The translations under genes and the position numbers were made by a program. This document shows positions 34,532 to 40,252 of a stretch of 40,252 bases of DNA, one piece after another. Each line of letters starts with the position of its first letter. Positions within the stretch are counted from its first letter, which is position 1. The notes under the pieces were generated by a model. The model was given only the letters and a program-made list of their open reading frames with translations. It did no database searches and had not been told where the DNA came from. The stretch is from an uncultured Lachnospiraceae bacterium (GTDB taxonomy: Bacteria > Bacillota > Clostridia > Lachnospirales > Lachnospiraceae): the NCBI GenBank assembly GCA_902797185.1, contig CADBRV010000029.1:1-40252 (forward strand), given 5' to 3'.

Positions 34532-35193
34532 TATTTATCGCTCCCTTCCTTCTTTCCTTTTTTTTCAGGAAGTACTTCGCCTTTGTAGATCCAAACCTTG
34601 ACGCCTACTTTTCCGTAGGTGGTGTCTGCTTCTGCAAAACCATAGTCAATGTCTGCACGCAGTGTCTGAAGCGGGATCGTGCCTTCGCTGTAGAACTCGG
34701 TACGGGCCATGTCGGCACCGCCAAGACGTCCGGAAACGCTTGCTTTGATACCCTGTACACCGGACTTCATGGTCCTCCTCATGCAGGACTTCATAGCACG
34801 GCGGAAGGAAACACGGGCTTCCAGCTGCTGAGCGATATTTTCTGCAACAAGCTGGGCATCTCTGTCCGGCCTTTTGATTTCTTTAATGTCAACCAAGGTC
34901 TTTTTGCCGGTCATCTTTTCCAGCTCTTTCCTGACCTTTTCGATTTCTGCGCCGCCCTTGCCGATGACAACGCCCGGCTTTGCGGTAAAGAGGATGACTT
35001 TGATCCTGTCAGCGGTCCTTTCGATGGAAATCTCGGATACGCCGGCATTATATAATTTCTGCTTCAGGAATTTCCTGATGTTGTAATCTTCCACCAGGTT
35101 GTCTGCAAAGTCTTTTCCCTCAGCATACCATCTGCTGTCCCAGTCTTTAATGACACCGACTCTGAGGCCATGTGGATTAACTTTCTGTCCCAT
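34531..35193 (-). CDS. rpsC: Small-subunit ribosomal protein S3 (uS3)
   Basis: S3 forms the mRNA entry pore with S4 and S5. The 220-residue product has [19 protein letters not shown], a KH domain with the GxxG loop ([11 protein letters not shown]) and the C-terminal region [20 protein letters not shown]. Length is normal. Confidence 0.98.
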   Translation of the reverse strand: MGQKVNPHGLRVGVIKDWDSRWYAEGKDFADNLVEDYNIRKFLKQKLYNAGVSEISIERTADRIKVILFTAKPGVVIGKGGAEIEKVRKELEKMTGKKTLVDIKEIKRPDRDAQLVAENIAQQLEARVSFRRAMKSCMRRTMKSGVQGIKASVSGRLGGADMARTEFYSEGTIPLQTLRADIDYGFAEADTTYGKVGVKVWIYKGEVLPEKKGKKEGSDK

Positions 35194-35209
35194 CTGTTCC
35201 AGTACCTCC

Positions 35210-35596
35210 TTATCTCTCGTTCAGCACGATGGTGATGTGGCTCATGCGTTTTTCAATACGGTAAGCCCTGCCCTGTGCCCTGGCTTTAATACGTTTCATG
35301 GTCGGTCCCTTGTTTGCGTAGCATTCTTCTACGTAAAGGTTTTCCGCATTCATGCCGTTATTGTTCTCTGCGTTTGCAATAGCGGAACGCAGCAGCTTTT
35401 CAATAACGGAAGATGCATAACGGGGATTGTACGTTACGATCGCAAGCGCGGTCTGTACGTCTTTTCCACGGATTGCATCCAGAACAAAGCAGGCTTTCTG
35501 CACCGACATCCTGGCGTAAGATAATTTTGCAGAAGGTCTTGTATCTTTCTGTGCATTTCTTTCTCGTTTGATCTGTGATCTATGTCCTAATGCCAT
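35210..35596 (-). CDS. rplV: Large-subunit ribosomal protein L22 (uL22)
   Basis: L22 lines the peptide exit tunnel. The 128-residue product includes [20 protein letters not shown] and ends with RMSHITIVL, with the hairpin segment around [17 protein letters not shown]. It has an extra N-terminal basic stretch ([11 protein letters not shown]) before the core, common in clostridia. Confidence 0.98.
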   Translation of the reverse strand: MALGHRSQIKRERNAQKDTRPSAKLSYARMSVQKACFVLDAIRGKDVQTALAIVTYNPRYASSVIEKLLRSAIANAENNNGMNAENLYVEECYANKGPTMKRIKARAQGRAYRIEKRMSHITIVLNER

Positions 35597-35609
35597 TTCA
35601 AGGTCCTCC

Positions 35610-35891
35610 TTACCTTACGCTGCCTTTTTTCTCGTCCTTGCCATGGCCGCGGAAAGTCCTGGTCTGGACGAACTCGCCAAGCTTATGCCCAACCATGTCT
35701 TCTGTAACGTAAACCGGGACGTGCCTCCTGCCGTCATGTACAGCGAACGTATGTCCGACGAAAGACGGGAAAATGGTGGAACGGCGTGACCAGGTCTTGA
35801 TAACGGATTTATCTCCGGAAGCGTTCATAGCTTCCACTTTCTTCAGCAGGCTCTCGTCTGCGAAAGGTCCTTTTTTCAGTGAACGTGCCAT
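35610..35891 (-). CDS. rpsS: Small-subunit ribosomal protein S19 (uS19)
   Basis: S19 lies in the 30S head with S13. The 93-residue product begins [19 protein letters not shown] and contains [21 protein letters not shown] and [13 protein letters not shown], full family match. Confidence 0.98.
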   Translation of the reverse strand: MARSLKKGPFADESLLKKVEAMNASGDKSVIKTWSRRSTIFPSFVGHTFAVHDGRRHVPVYVTEDMVGHKLGEFVQTRTFRGHGKDEKKGSVR

Positions 35892-35905
35892 TTGGTCCTA
35901 CCTCC

Positions 35906-36751
35906 TTATTTAATCGCTCTTCCGTCGCGTCTTCTTACGATCAGCTTGTTTGACTGTTTATGTTTGTTACGCGTCTTAAGTCCAAGAGCAGGCTTGCCCC
36001 ACGGAGTACTCGGTCCCGGACGTCCAACCGGAGCCTTGCCTTCTCCACCACCATGTGGATGGTCGTTCGGGTTCATAACGGAACCACGGACGGTCGGGCG
36101 GATGCCCATGTGGCGCTTACGTCCTGCCTTGCCGATGTTGATCAGGTTCTGGTCGCCATTGCCGATTACGCCTACGGTTGCGCGGCAGGCAATCGGGACC
36201 ATCCTCATCTCTCCGGACGGAAGACGGAGGGTTGCATATTTTCCTTCTTTCGCCATCAGCTGTGCTGCGGTGCCTGCGGAACGGACCATCTGTCCGCCCT
36301 TGCCCGGCTGCAGCTCGATGTTGTGTACCTGGGTACCAACCGGGATGTTTTCCAGTGGGAGGCAGTTGCCAAGCCTCACTTCAGCCTGCGGGCCGCTCAT
36401 GACTTTCATGCCGTCGGTCAGTCCTGCAGGAGCCAGGATGTAGGATTTGCTGCCATCCGCGTAAACCAGGAGGGCGATGTTTGCGGTCCTGTTCGGATCG
36501 TACTCAATGCCTTTCACGGTAGCTTCCATGCCGTCCTTGGTGTTCCTCTTGAAGTCGATGATCCTGTATTTCCTTCTGTTCCCACCGCCGTGGTGCCTTA
36601 CCGTGATCTTGCCCTGGTTATTCCGGCCTGCTGATTTCTTCAGCGGTGCAAGAAGGGTCTTTTCCGGCTCCTTCTTGGTGATTTCGGAAAAATCAGAACC
36701 GGTCATATTCCTTCTCGACGGGGTATATGGTTTATATGACTTGATTCCCAT
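35906..36751 (-). CDS. rplB: Large-subunit ribosomal protein L2 (uL2)
   Basis: L2 is essential for subunit joining and peptidyl transfer. The 281-residue product has [20 protein letters not shown], the conserved histidine segment [18 protein letters not shown] and the end [13 protein letters not shown]. Position after rplW is standard. Confidence 0.98.
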   Translation of the reverse strand: MGIKSYKPYTPSRRNMTGSDFSEITKKEPEKTLLAPLKKSAGRNNQGKITVRHHGGGNRRKYRIIDFKRNTKDGMEATVKGIEYDPNRTANIALLVYADGSKSYILAPAGLTDGMKVMSGPQAEVRLGNCLPLENIPVGTQVHNIELQPGKGGQMVRSAGTAAQLMAKEGKYATLRLPSGEMRMVPIACRATVGVIGNGDQNLINIGKAGRKRHMGIRPTVRGSVMNPNDHPHGGGEGKAPVGRPGPSTPWGKPALGLKTRNKHKQSNKLIVRRRDGRAIK

Positions 36752-36849
36752 TTGAATCTCCTTTCGTGGTTAAGCGGCTATGCCGCATGGTTTCTTATCG
36801 CACTTTTTCCGTGTGCTTAATGCCTGCCTGGCAGGTAGCCTCCGGTGCA
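36752..36849 (-). promoter_or_regulatory. rplW-rplB leader with short hairpins
   Basis: This 98-base gap is wide for the operon. It holds GCGGC-TAT-GCCGC (36774-36786), a GCAC/GTGC pair and CCTGCC/GGCAGG (about 36826-36838). These could slow or punctuate transcription between rplW and rplB; no terminator T-run is seen. Confidence 0.35.
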
Positions 36850-37149
36850 TTACATTCCGGAGAACAGTTCGATCTCCTTGCTTTCCGGAGTCAGGGTAAC
36901 GATCGCTTTTTTGGTCTTAGCGGTCTTGCCGGAAATCATGCCCCTGCGTTTGTTCTTTCCAACGCAGTTCATGGTGCTTACCCTCTGGACCTTGACGCCG
37001 TCGAACATTTTCTCGACTGCTTTTTTGATCATGGTCTTGTTGGCTTCCGGATGTACCAGGAAAGTGTATTTCTTTTCTGCCATTGCATTCATGCTTTTTT
37101 CCGTTACCACCGGTTTGAGGATAACGTCGTAGTATTCGATGGTTGCCAT
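36850..37149 (-). CDS. rplW: Large-subunit ribosomal protein L23 (uL23)
   Basis: L23 is the docking site for trigger factor and SRP at the tunnel exit. The 99-residue protein has [15 protein letters not shown] and [19 protein letters not shown]. The ATG overlaps the rplD stop as TAATG. Confidence 0.98.
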   Translation of the reverse strand: MATIEYYDVILKPVVTEKSMNAMAEKKYTFLVHPEANKTMIKKAVEKMFDGVKVQRVSTMNCVGKNKRRGMISGKTAKTKKAIVTLTPESKEIELFSGM

Positions 37150-37793
37150 TATGCATACACCTCCTGAAGGAATTCTACAGCTGCCTTTGTCGTAACAATG
37201 GTGTCGTTTTTCAGGATGTCGTAAACATTGATGTTGGAGTTTACGCCATTCTCTGTGACATTGATGTAAGCCATGTTAACGTCCGGCAGGTTCTTTACGG
37301 AGAGGATCACGTTCCTGTCCAGCCTGTCCATCAGGACGATGGCTTTGTTTACTTTCAGGTTGTCCAGGACTGCCTTTGCAGCCTTGGTCTTGATCTCATC
37401 CAAGGAAAGGTCATCTAAAACGATGAACTTGCCTTCGCTTACTTTTGCGCTCAGTGCGGAACGCATAGCAGCCTGTTTCTCTTTGCGGTTCATCTTGAAG
37501 GAATAATCCCTCGGAACCGGGGCGAATACCATGCCGCCGCCTTTCCACTGCGGTGCGCGGATAGAACCCTGCCTTGCGTGGCCGGTCCCTTTCTGCCTCC
37601 AGGGCTTACGGCCGCCGCCGCGGACTTCGCTGCGGGTCTTTGCTTTCTGCGTGCCCTGACGATTGTCAGCAAGGTACTGTACGACTGCCATGTGCAGAAG
37701 GTGTTCATTTACTTCTGCGCCGAACACGGAGTCATTAAGCTCCATGGTGCCGACTTCCTTGCCTTCCATATTATAAACAGATACGTTAGCCAT
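37149..37793 (-). CDS. rplD: Large-subunit ribosomal protein L4 (uL4)
   Basis: L4 lines the peptide tunnel and is the autoregulator of the S10 operon in E. coli. The 214-residue product has the long tunnel loop ([34 protein letters not shown]) and the C-terminal globular part. Length is close to the 205-207 typical of Bacilli. Confidence 0.98.
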   Translation of the reverse strand: MANVSVYNMEGKEVGTMELNDSVFGAEVNEHLLHMAVVQYLADNRQGTQKAKTRSEVRGGGRKPWRQKGTGHARQGSIRAPQWKGGGMVFAPVPRDYSFKMNRKEKQAAMRSALSAKVSEGKFIVLDDLSLDEIKTKAAKAVLDNLKVNKAIVLMDRLDRNVILSVKNLPDVNMAYINVTENGVNSNINVYDILKNDTIVTTKAAVEFLQEVYA

Positions 37794-37818
37794 CTGTATG
37801 TCCTCCTTCCTGAAAGGC

Positions 37819-38496
37819 TCACGCCTTTACAGATTCCCTGATCGTGACTAAAGATTTCTTCGGTCCGGGAACAGCTCCCTTTACCAGAAGCAGATTGTTC
37901 TCTGCATCTACGCGGACAACTTCAAGGTTCTGAACTGTAACCCTGACGCCGCCCATGTGGCCGGCCATCCTCTTGCCCTTGAACACCTTGCTCGGCGTGG
38001 AGCAGGAACCATTGGAACCAGCGTGGCGATGGTATTTGGAACCATGGGCCATCGGTCCTCTGGACTGTCCGTGGCGCTTGATGGCACCCTGGAAGCCTTT
38101 GCCCTTGGAGATTGCCGTCGCATCTATTTTGTCTCCATCGGCGAAGATATCAACTTTGATTTCATCTGCCAGATGGTAATCTTCTGCATTATCGAAACGG
38201 AACTCGCCTACATAACGCTTTGCGCCTACGCCGGCTTTTTTGAAGTGCCCCATCTGCGGCTTGGTTGCACCGTGACGGTTGTAAACTTCTTTCTTTCCGT
38301 TAGCATCCACATTGACGATCTTTTCCTTGATGTCGCCAAATCCGACCTGAACGGCGCTATAGCCGTCATTTTCTACCGTCTTAACCTGCGTTACTACGCA
38401 AGGGCCGGCTTCCAGCACAGTGACCGGGATCAGTTCCCCGCCCTCGCCGAAAATCTGGGTCATGCCGACTTTCGTTGCCAAAATCGCTTTCTTCAA
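37819..38496 (-). CDS. rplC: Large-subunit ribosomal protein L3 (uL3), TTG start
   Basis: L3 helps start 50S assembly near the peptidyl-transferase centre. The 225-residue product has [41 protein letters not shown] and [15 protein letters not shown]. The start is a TTG at 38494-38496 with AGGAGG eight bases upstream; the first ATG in frame lies upstream of the site and reads through non-homologous sequence. The family start is MKKAILATK, which fits. Confidence 0.96.
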   Translation of the reverse strand: MKKAILATKVGMTQIFGEGGELIPVTVLEAGPCVVTQVKTVENDGYSAVQVGFGDIKEKIVNVDANGKKEVYNRHGATKPQMGHFKKAGVGAKRYVGEFRFDNAEDYHLADEIKVDIFADGDKIDATAISKGKGFQGAIKRHGQSRGPMAHGSKYHRHAGSNGSCSTPSKVFKGKRMAGHMGGVRVTVQNLEVVRVDAENNLLLVKGAVPGPKKSLVTIRESVKA

Positions 38497-38523
38497 TTCT
38501 GTTACCTCCTGTTTTCTACAGCG

Positions 38524-38542
38524 GAACGCCGCATGGGCGTTC
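38524..38542 (-). promoter_or_regulatory. Hairpin before the rplC ribosome binding site
   Basis: GAACGCC (38524-38530) and GGCGTTC (38536-38542) form a perfect 7-bp stem with a 5-base loop, 14 bases ahead of the rplC AGGAGG, in a 148-base rpsJ-rplC gap. It may affect rplC translation. Confidence 0.4.
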
Positions 38543-38644
38543 ATCCTAGAACAGGATGCGTTTGCATGCCTGATAGGATTGTCTGTTTGTGTTGAAGAAT
38601 TACCTGGTTTGCTTCTTTTGCCTGCAGTTTCTGTGTACCGCGGA

Positions 38645-38956
38645 TCACAGGTTCTTTACTTTGATGTCAACACCGGCCGGCATTTCCATCCTTCTGAGGG
38701 CGTCTACCGTCTTCTTGGACGGGTTGATAACGTCGATCAGCCTCTTATGTGTCCGCTGCTCAAACTGTTCCCTGGAATCCTTGTACTTGTGTACGGCACG
38801 CAGGATCGTAACTACTTCCTTCTTGGTAGGAAGTGGTACCGGGCCGCTTACCTCGGATCCATTCTTACGGACAGTTTCGATGATCTTCTGTGCAGATGCA
38901 TCGATGAGCTCATGGTCATAAGCCTTTAATGTGATACGCACCTTCTGACTTGCCAT
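38645..38956 (-). CDS. rpsJ: Small-subunit ribosomal protein S10 (uS10/NusE)
   Basis: S10 is a 30S head protein and, as NusE, an antitermination factor. The 103-residue product begins [20 protein letters not shown] and has the loop [17 protein letters not shown]. The ATG at 38956 has GGAGG 11 bases upstream; upstream in-frame codons pass through the structured leader and are not homologous. It is the first gene of the cluster. Confidence 0.98.
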   Translation of the reverse strand: MASQKVRITLKAYDHELIDASAQKIIETVRKNGSEVSGPVPLPTKKEVVTILRAVHKYKDSREQFEQRTHKRLIDVINPSKKTVDALRRMEMPAGVDIKVKNL

Positions 38957-38994
38957 AAAAAAAGTCGCCTCCTTATTCGCACTTTCTTTGAGTA

Positions 38995-39089
38995 CGACAA
39001 GCGGTGACTGTACACTCTTCCGTGTGTTTCTTATACATCCACACACGTTGTTTCTACTTTGTAGACAATTGTGATACAGTGACTTGTCG
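38995..39089 (-). ncRNA. Multi-branched RNA element in the S10 operon leader
   Basis: Four stems can form at once. CGACAAG (38995-39001) pairs with CTTGTCG (39083-39089). ACTGTA (39007-39012) pairs with TACAGT (39075-39080). Inside these are CGTGTGT (39021-39027) with ACACACG (39041-39047), and a small hairpin CTAC-TTT-GTAG (39054-39064) extended by TTGT/ACAA. The element ends about 21 bases before the rpsJ ribosome binding site. A ribosomal-protein-binding leader is the natural reading, but the ligand is not known. Confidence 0.6.
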
Positions 39090-39118
39090 CCAGTTTCCTA
39101 ACTTGACATTCGCTCCAC

Positions 39119-39143
39119 GGAAAAACCTGCCATTTCCAGGCAG
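39119..39143 (-). terminator. Attenuator-like hairpin in the S10 leader
   Basis: On the minus strand CTGCC (39139-39143) pairs with GGCAG (39127-39131), followed by GTTTTT. The stem is only five pairs, so it is weak, but it lies about 35-55 bases after the promoter, where transcription attenuators occur. Confidence 0.4.
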
Positions 39144-39183
39144 CAACCTCACGCTTCATAGCTATCATGCCACAGCAAGGGAT

Positions 39184-39212
39184 ATTATAACGGATAGGAA
39201 TGGCGATTGCAA
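39184..39212 (-). promoter_or_regulatory. Promoter of the S10 operon
   Basis: TTGCAA (39207-39212), a 17-base spacer and a perfect TATAAT (39184-39189) on the minus strand. The predicted start is near 39177, which leaves a leader of about 220 bases to rpsJ. Confidence 0.85.
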
Positions 39213-39458
39213 GCCCTTTTTGCTGATTTTCCGGCGGTTTTTCAGGGGTTTCGCGAACGCGCCGCTGGCCCGTCCCGACGTTCTGTCCCAGATACCTTTT
39301 TATAAATAGCTGCAATGCCATGGATATTTTTTCAAACCGGCTGCCCTGCCATGAGTACCTTTTCCAACTCCCACTGCTTTGTACGGTTGCTGCATTTTTT
39401 CCAGGCAGCCATCTGCTTCCTTTTTCCTCGCCATTTTACATTACTTCAGGCATATTTC

Positions 39459-39467
39459 TGCTATAAT
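39459..39467 (+). promoter_or_regulatory. Extended -10 promoter of the membrane protein gene
   Basis: TG (39459-39460), one base, then TATAAT (39462-39467), a perfect extended -10. No good -35 box is seen, which is usual for this class. The leader of about 165 bases contains GGGAT with ATCCC plus T/A pairs (about 39478-39510). Confidence 0.65.
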
Positions 39468-39637
39468 CGAAACAACAGGGATATTTTTTCGACATTTTTT
39501 CAAAAATCCCCCCTCTTTATCCATGCTGCGTTTATGGAAGCTGTTTTTCTTCCACATGGCGCAGGCCCTGTATCCGGAGCGGAAGTTCCGCCTGCCAGGG
39601 AAGGCTGTTTTTATTCTATATATAAGGAAGGGACATT

Positions 39638-40177
39638 ATGAAACGTACTTACCGGTCCATTTACCAGCTCTGCTACCTGATTGCCTTGTTCCTTGCGTTC
39701 TTCGGCTTCAGCTGCGTCCAGTCCATACGCAGCGGGGATGACGCCCTGCCACCGTTTATGTATGCGCTCTGCGCCGTTTTCTTTTTTGCCGGGGCTGCCG
39801 CCCTCGCATCTTTCGCCTGGCTGAAAATGCAGAAGCTGCGTAAGGAAGATGAAAAGGATTTTGAATATTACCTGGGGCAGAAAACGCACCCGAATTACCA
39901 GGCCCCTGCATCCGGTCCCAAAGAAGGGGCTCCGGAAAACAGCCGGTTTAAACCAATAGATGGCATCCGGAAGAAGCCCCAGGATACCGCCATGGGACAG
40001 GCTTTTGATAAAGAAGCTTCCAGCCGGGCTGCAGCATCCGGGCGCTCCCATCCGGACGTAGTAAGTGAGGTCTACCCTGACGAGCCGCCTTCTTATAATC
40101 CGGAGGATTATCCGGAAAAGAGGGACCTGGAAGAAGAAAACCGCGCCATGGAAGAACACCTGAAATCGGAAGAATAA
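39638..40177 (+). CDS. Small two-helix membrane protein of unknown function
   Basis: The 179-residue product has two predicted transmembrane helices (about residues 8-28 and 40-61, with a short external loop) and a long charged cytoplasmic tail rich in Pro, Lys, Asp and Glu. No catalytic motif or family is recognised. AAGGAAGGGAC lies close upstream of the ATG. It has its own extended -10 promoter and is divergent from the S10 operon. The last codons (HLKSEE) lie in the first unit of a 37-bp tandem repeat. Confidence 0.8.
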   Translation: MKRTYRSIYQLCYLIALFLAFFGFSCVQSIRSGDDALPPFMYALCAVFFFAGAAALASFAWLKMQKLRKEDEKDFEYYLGQKTHPNYQAPASGPKEGAPENSRFKPIDGIRKKPQDTAMGQAFDKEASSRAAASGRSHPDVVSEVYPDEPPSYNPEDYPEKRDLEEENRAMEEHLKSEE

Positions 40178-40252
40178 AAGATGTAAGGAAAAGCACCTGA
40201 AGTCGGAAGAATAAAAGATGTAAGGAAAAGCACCTGAAGTCGGAAGAATAAA
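40157..40252. repeat. 37-bp tandem repeat starting in the 3' end of the membrane protein gene
   Basis: Units begin at 40157, 40194 and 40231 with CACCTGAA and end AAGGAAAAG. The first differs from the others at one base (AAATC versus AAGTC). Each unit repeats the last codons and stop of the gene, so the array began as a duplication of the gene end. The third unit is cut by the window edge. Confidence 0.9.

Larger units (their letters stand above)
38957..39637. other. Divergent regulatory region upstream of the S10 operon
   Basis: This 681-base region has no credible gene. It holds the S10 promoter and its structured leader on the minus strand, and an extended -10 promoter with a leader hairpin for the plus-strand membrane protein. 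The middle (about 39213-39440) shows nothing I can name. Confidence 0.6.

Noticed and set aside
40157..40252. CRISPR array
   Set aside because: The 37-bp units are directly adjacent with no spacers, so this is a simple tandem repeat.

Overview
The window looks like the chromosome of a Gram-positive anaerobe of the class Clostridia, most likely Lachnospiraceae. The supporting signs are the gene order of the S10-spc-alpha ribosomal cluster with a KOW-domain gene before infA, a zinc-type S14 (61 aa), a zinc-type adenylate kinase, MutS2 with a Smr tail, Fe-S type RlmD/RlmCD, strong AGGAGG ribosome binding sites and a moderately GC-rich composition. No rRNA, tRNA, CRISPR array or complete insertion sequence was found. 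The family assignment is inference.

Layout. 1-5063 (minus strand): an RlmD-type 23S rRNA methyltransferase, a short accessory stretch holding a frame-broken gene, a YhaM-type 3'-5' exonuclease and a membrane-anchored HtrA-like protein that has lost two of its three catalytic residues. 5064-10118 (plus strand): a degenerate tandem repeat, mutS2, and an OmpR-type response regulator overlapping its sensor histidine kinase, closed by a strong terminator. 10400-22690 (minus strand): an accessory block with four NTF2/SnoaL-like genes (two of them recent duplicates), a DUF2500-like small membrane protein, an oligopeptide-type binding lipoprotein, a LysR regulator, a full two-permease/two-ATPase OppBCDF-type transporter, and a gene whose product looks like two fused Csx3-like domains. 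23119-39212 (minus strand): the ribosomal protein supercluster from rpsJ to rplQ including secY, adk, infA and rpoA; map is missing from its usual place after adk. 39459-40252 (plus strand): a small two-helix membrane protein whose 3' end runs into 37-bp tandem repeats cut by the window edge.

How the parts work together. The accessory block reads as one uptake-and-conversion system: the lipoprotein plus OppBCDF-type transporter would import a small organic ligand, LysR (with two dyad operators in front of it) would sense it, and the NTF2-like proteins, a fold used by dehydratases, isomerases and ring-modifying enzymes such as BaiE and ketosteroid isomerase, would transform it. The ligand cannot be read from sequence. 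This is the best candidate here for an undescribed pathway.

Non-coding structure is rich. At least six copies of a roughly 70-bp intergenic two-hairpin element occur, with compensatory base changes between copies. The S10 operon has a consensus promoter, an attenuator-like hairpin and a multi-branched leader just before the rpsJ ribosome binding site; rpmJ has its own internal promoter and leader hairpin; and rpsM is preceded by a row of hairpins.
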